Positions 5,787-5,825 of a stretch of 5,825 bases of DNA are shown piece after piece. The notes under the pieces are model-generated. The model did not search any database, was not told where the DNA came from, and worked only from the letters and a program-made list of their open reading frames with translations. The stretch spans positions 1 to 5,825 of the forward strand of contig JAURBD010000099.1 in NCBI GenBank assembly GCA_030829155.1, in the 5' to 3' direction. The stretch's first letter is position 1, and every line of letters starts with the position of its first letter. The position numbers were made by a program, and so were the translations under genes. The DNA comes from Flavobacteriaceae bacterium (GTDB lineage: Bacteria; Bacteroidota; Bacteroidia; Flavobacteriales; Flavobacteriaceae).

Positions 5787-5825
5787 TTGGAACAACTGTC
5801 TGTATTTTGGTTTAGGAGAGATTTA
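5787..5825 (+). CDS. DNA photolyase/cryptochrome family protein, N-terminal 13 codons (3' end outside window)
   Basis: Directly after the SDR stop codon, TTG 5787-5789 opens a frame that reads (M)EQLSVFWFRRDL to the last base of the window. VFWFRRDL is the highly conserved first beta strand of the photolyase/cryptochrome alpha/beta domain (usually hydrophobic-WFRRDLR near residues 5-12), which holds the antenna chromophore; such enzymes use FAD and blue light to repair UV pyrimidine dimers or to sense light. The start must lie at or after 5787 because TAA 5784-5786 is in the same frame. No ATG or GTG is available, and TTG puts the motif at the family's usual distance from the N-terminus. Class (CPD, 6-4, or DASH/cryptochrome) cannot be decided from 13 residues. 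It is the third gene of the operon with no gap to the SDR gene. Confidence 0.85.
   Translation, partial: MEQLSVFWFRRDL

Noticed and set aside
1..5825. CRISPR array, tRNA/rRNA genes, insertion sequence ends, integrase or phage genes
   Set aside because: No regularly spaced long repeats, no cloverleaf or rRNA-like sequence, and no transposase or integrase motifs were seen on either strand.

Overview
The window looks like AT-rich chromosomal DNA from the phylum Bacteroidota, most likely a (marine) Flavobacteriaceae member. The pointers are a DUF2911 protein with C-terminal TPRs, a large PIG-L-type protein followed by a sodium:solute symporter, near absence of Shine-Dalgarno sequences, and promoter-like elements resembling TAnnTTTG. 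This assignment rests on gene content and family knowledge; no database search was possible.

Layout. (1) Positions 1-2949, plus strand: an overlapping cluster made of the C-terminal 406 residues of a protein whose start lies upstream (probably a PIG-L/LmbE-type deacetylase ending in a glutamine-amidotransferase-like domain), a 35-residue single-span membrane microprotein (1202-1309) overlapping both neighbours, and a 13-helix SSS-family symporter with an unusually long hydrophilic insertion. (2) Positions 2950-3353: no intact gene. It holds a decayed TPR gene (one frame, two internal stops) and a strong hairpin terminator serving the minus-strand gene beyond it. (3) Positions 3354-4190, minus strand: a secreted DUF2911-TPR protein with its own probable promoter. 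(4) Positions 4191-4616: a divergent intergenic region with the minus-strand promoter, a possible unrecognised gene remnant, and an AT-rich repeat block with 21-bp periodicity just upstream of the next operon. (5) Positions 4617-5825, plus strand: an operon of SRPBCC protein, atypical SDR protein and, cut by the window edge after 13 codons, a DNA photolyase/cryptochrome whose N-terminus contains VFWFRRDL. All junctions in this operon have zero spacing (TAAATG, then TAATTG).

How the genes may work together. The first cluster looks like one translationally coupled unit in which an envelope deacetylase-like enzyme is paired with Na+-driven uptake of a solute, perhaps its product or substrate; the substrate is unknown. 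The last operon looks like a light/UV or photo-oxidative stress module, with the photolyase accompanied by two probable small-molecule-handling proteins. The SDR has lost the catalytic tyrosine position, so its chemistry is an open question. The most rewarding items to check are the hidden 35-residue membrane protein, the Tyr-less SDR tied to a photolyase, and the repeat block that may be its operator.
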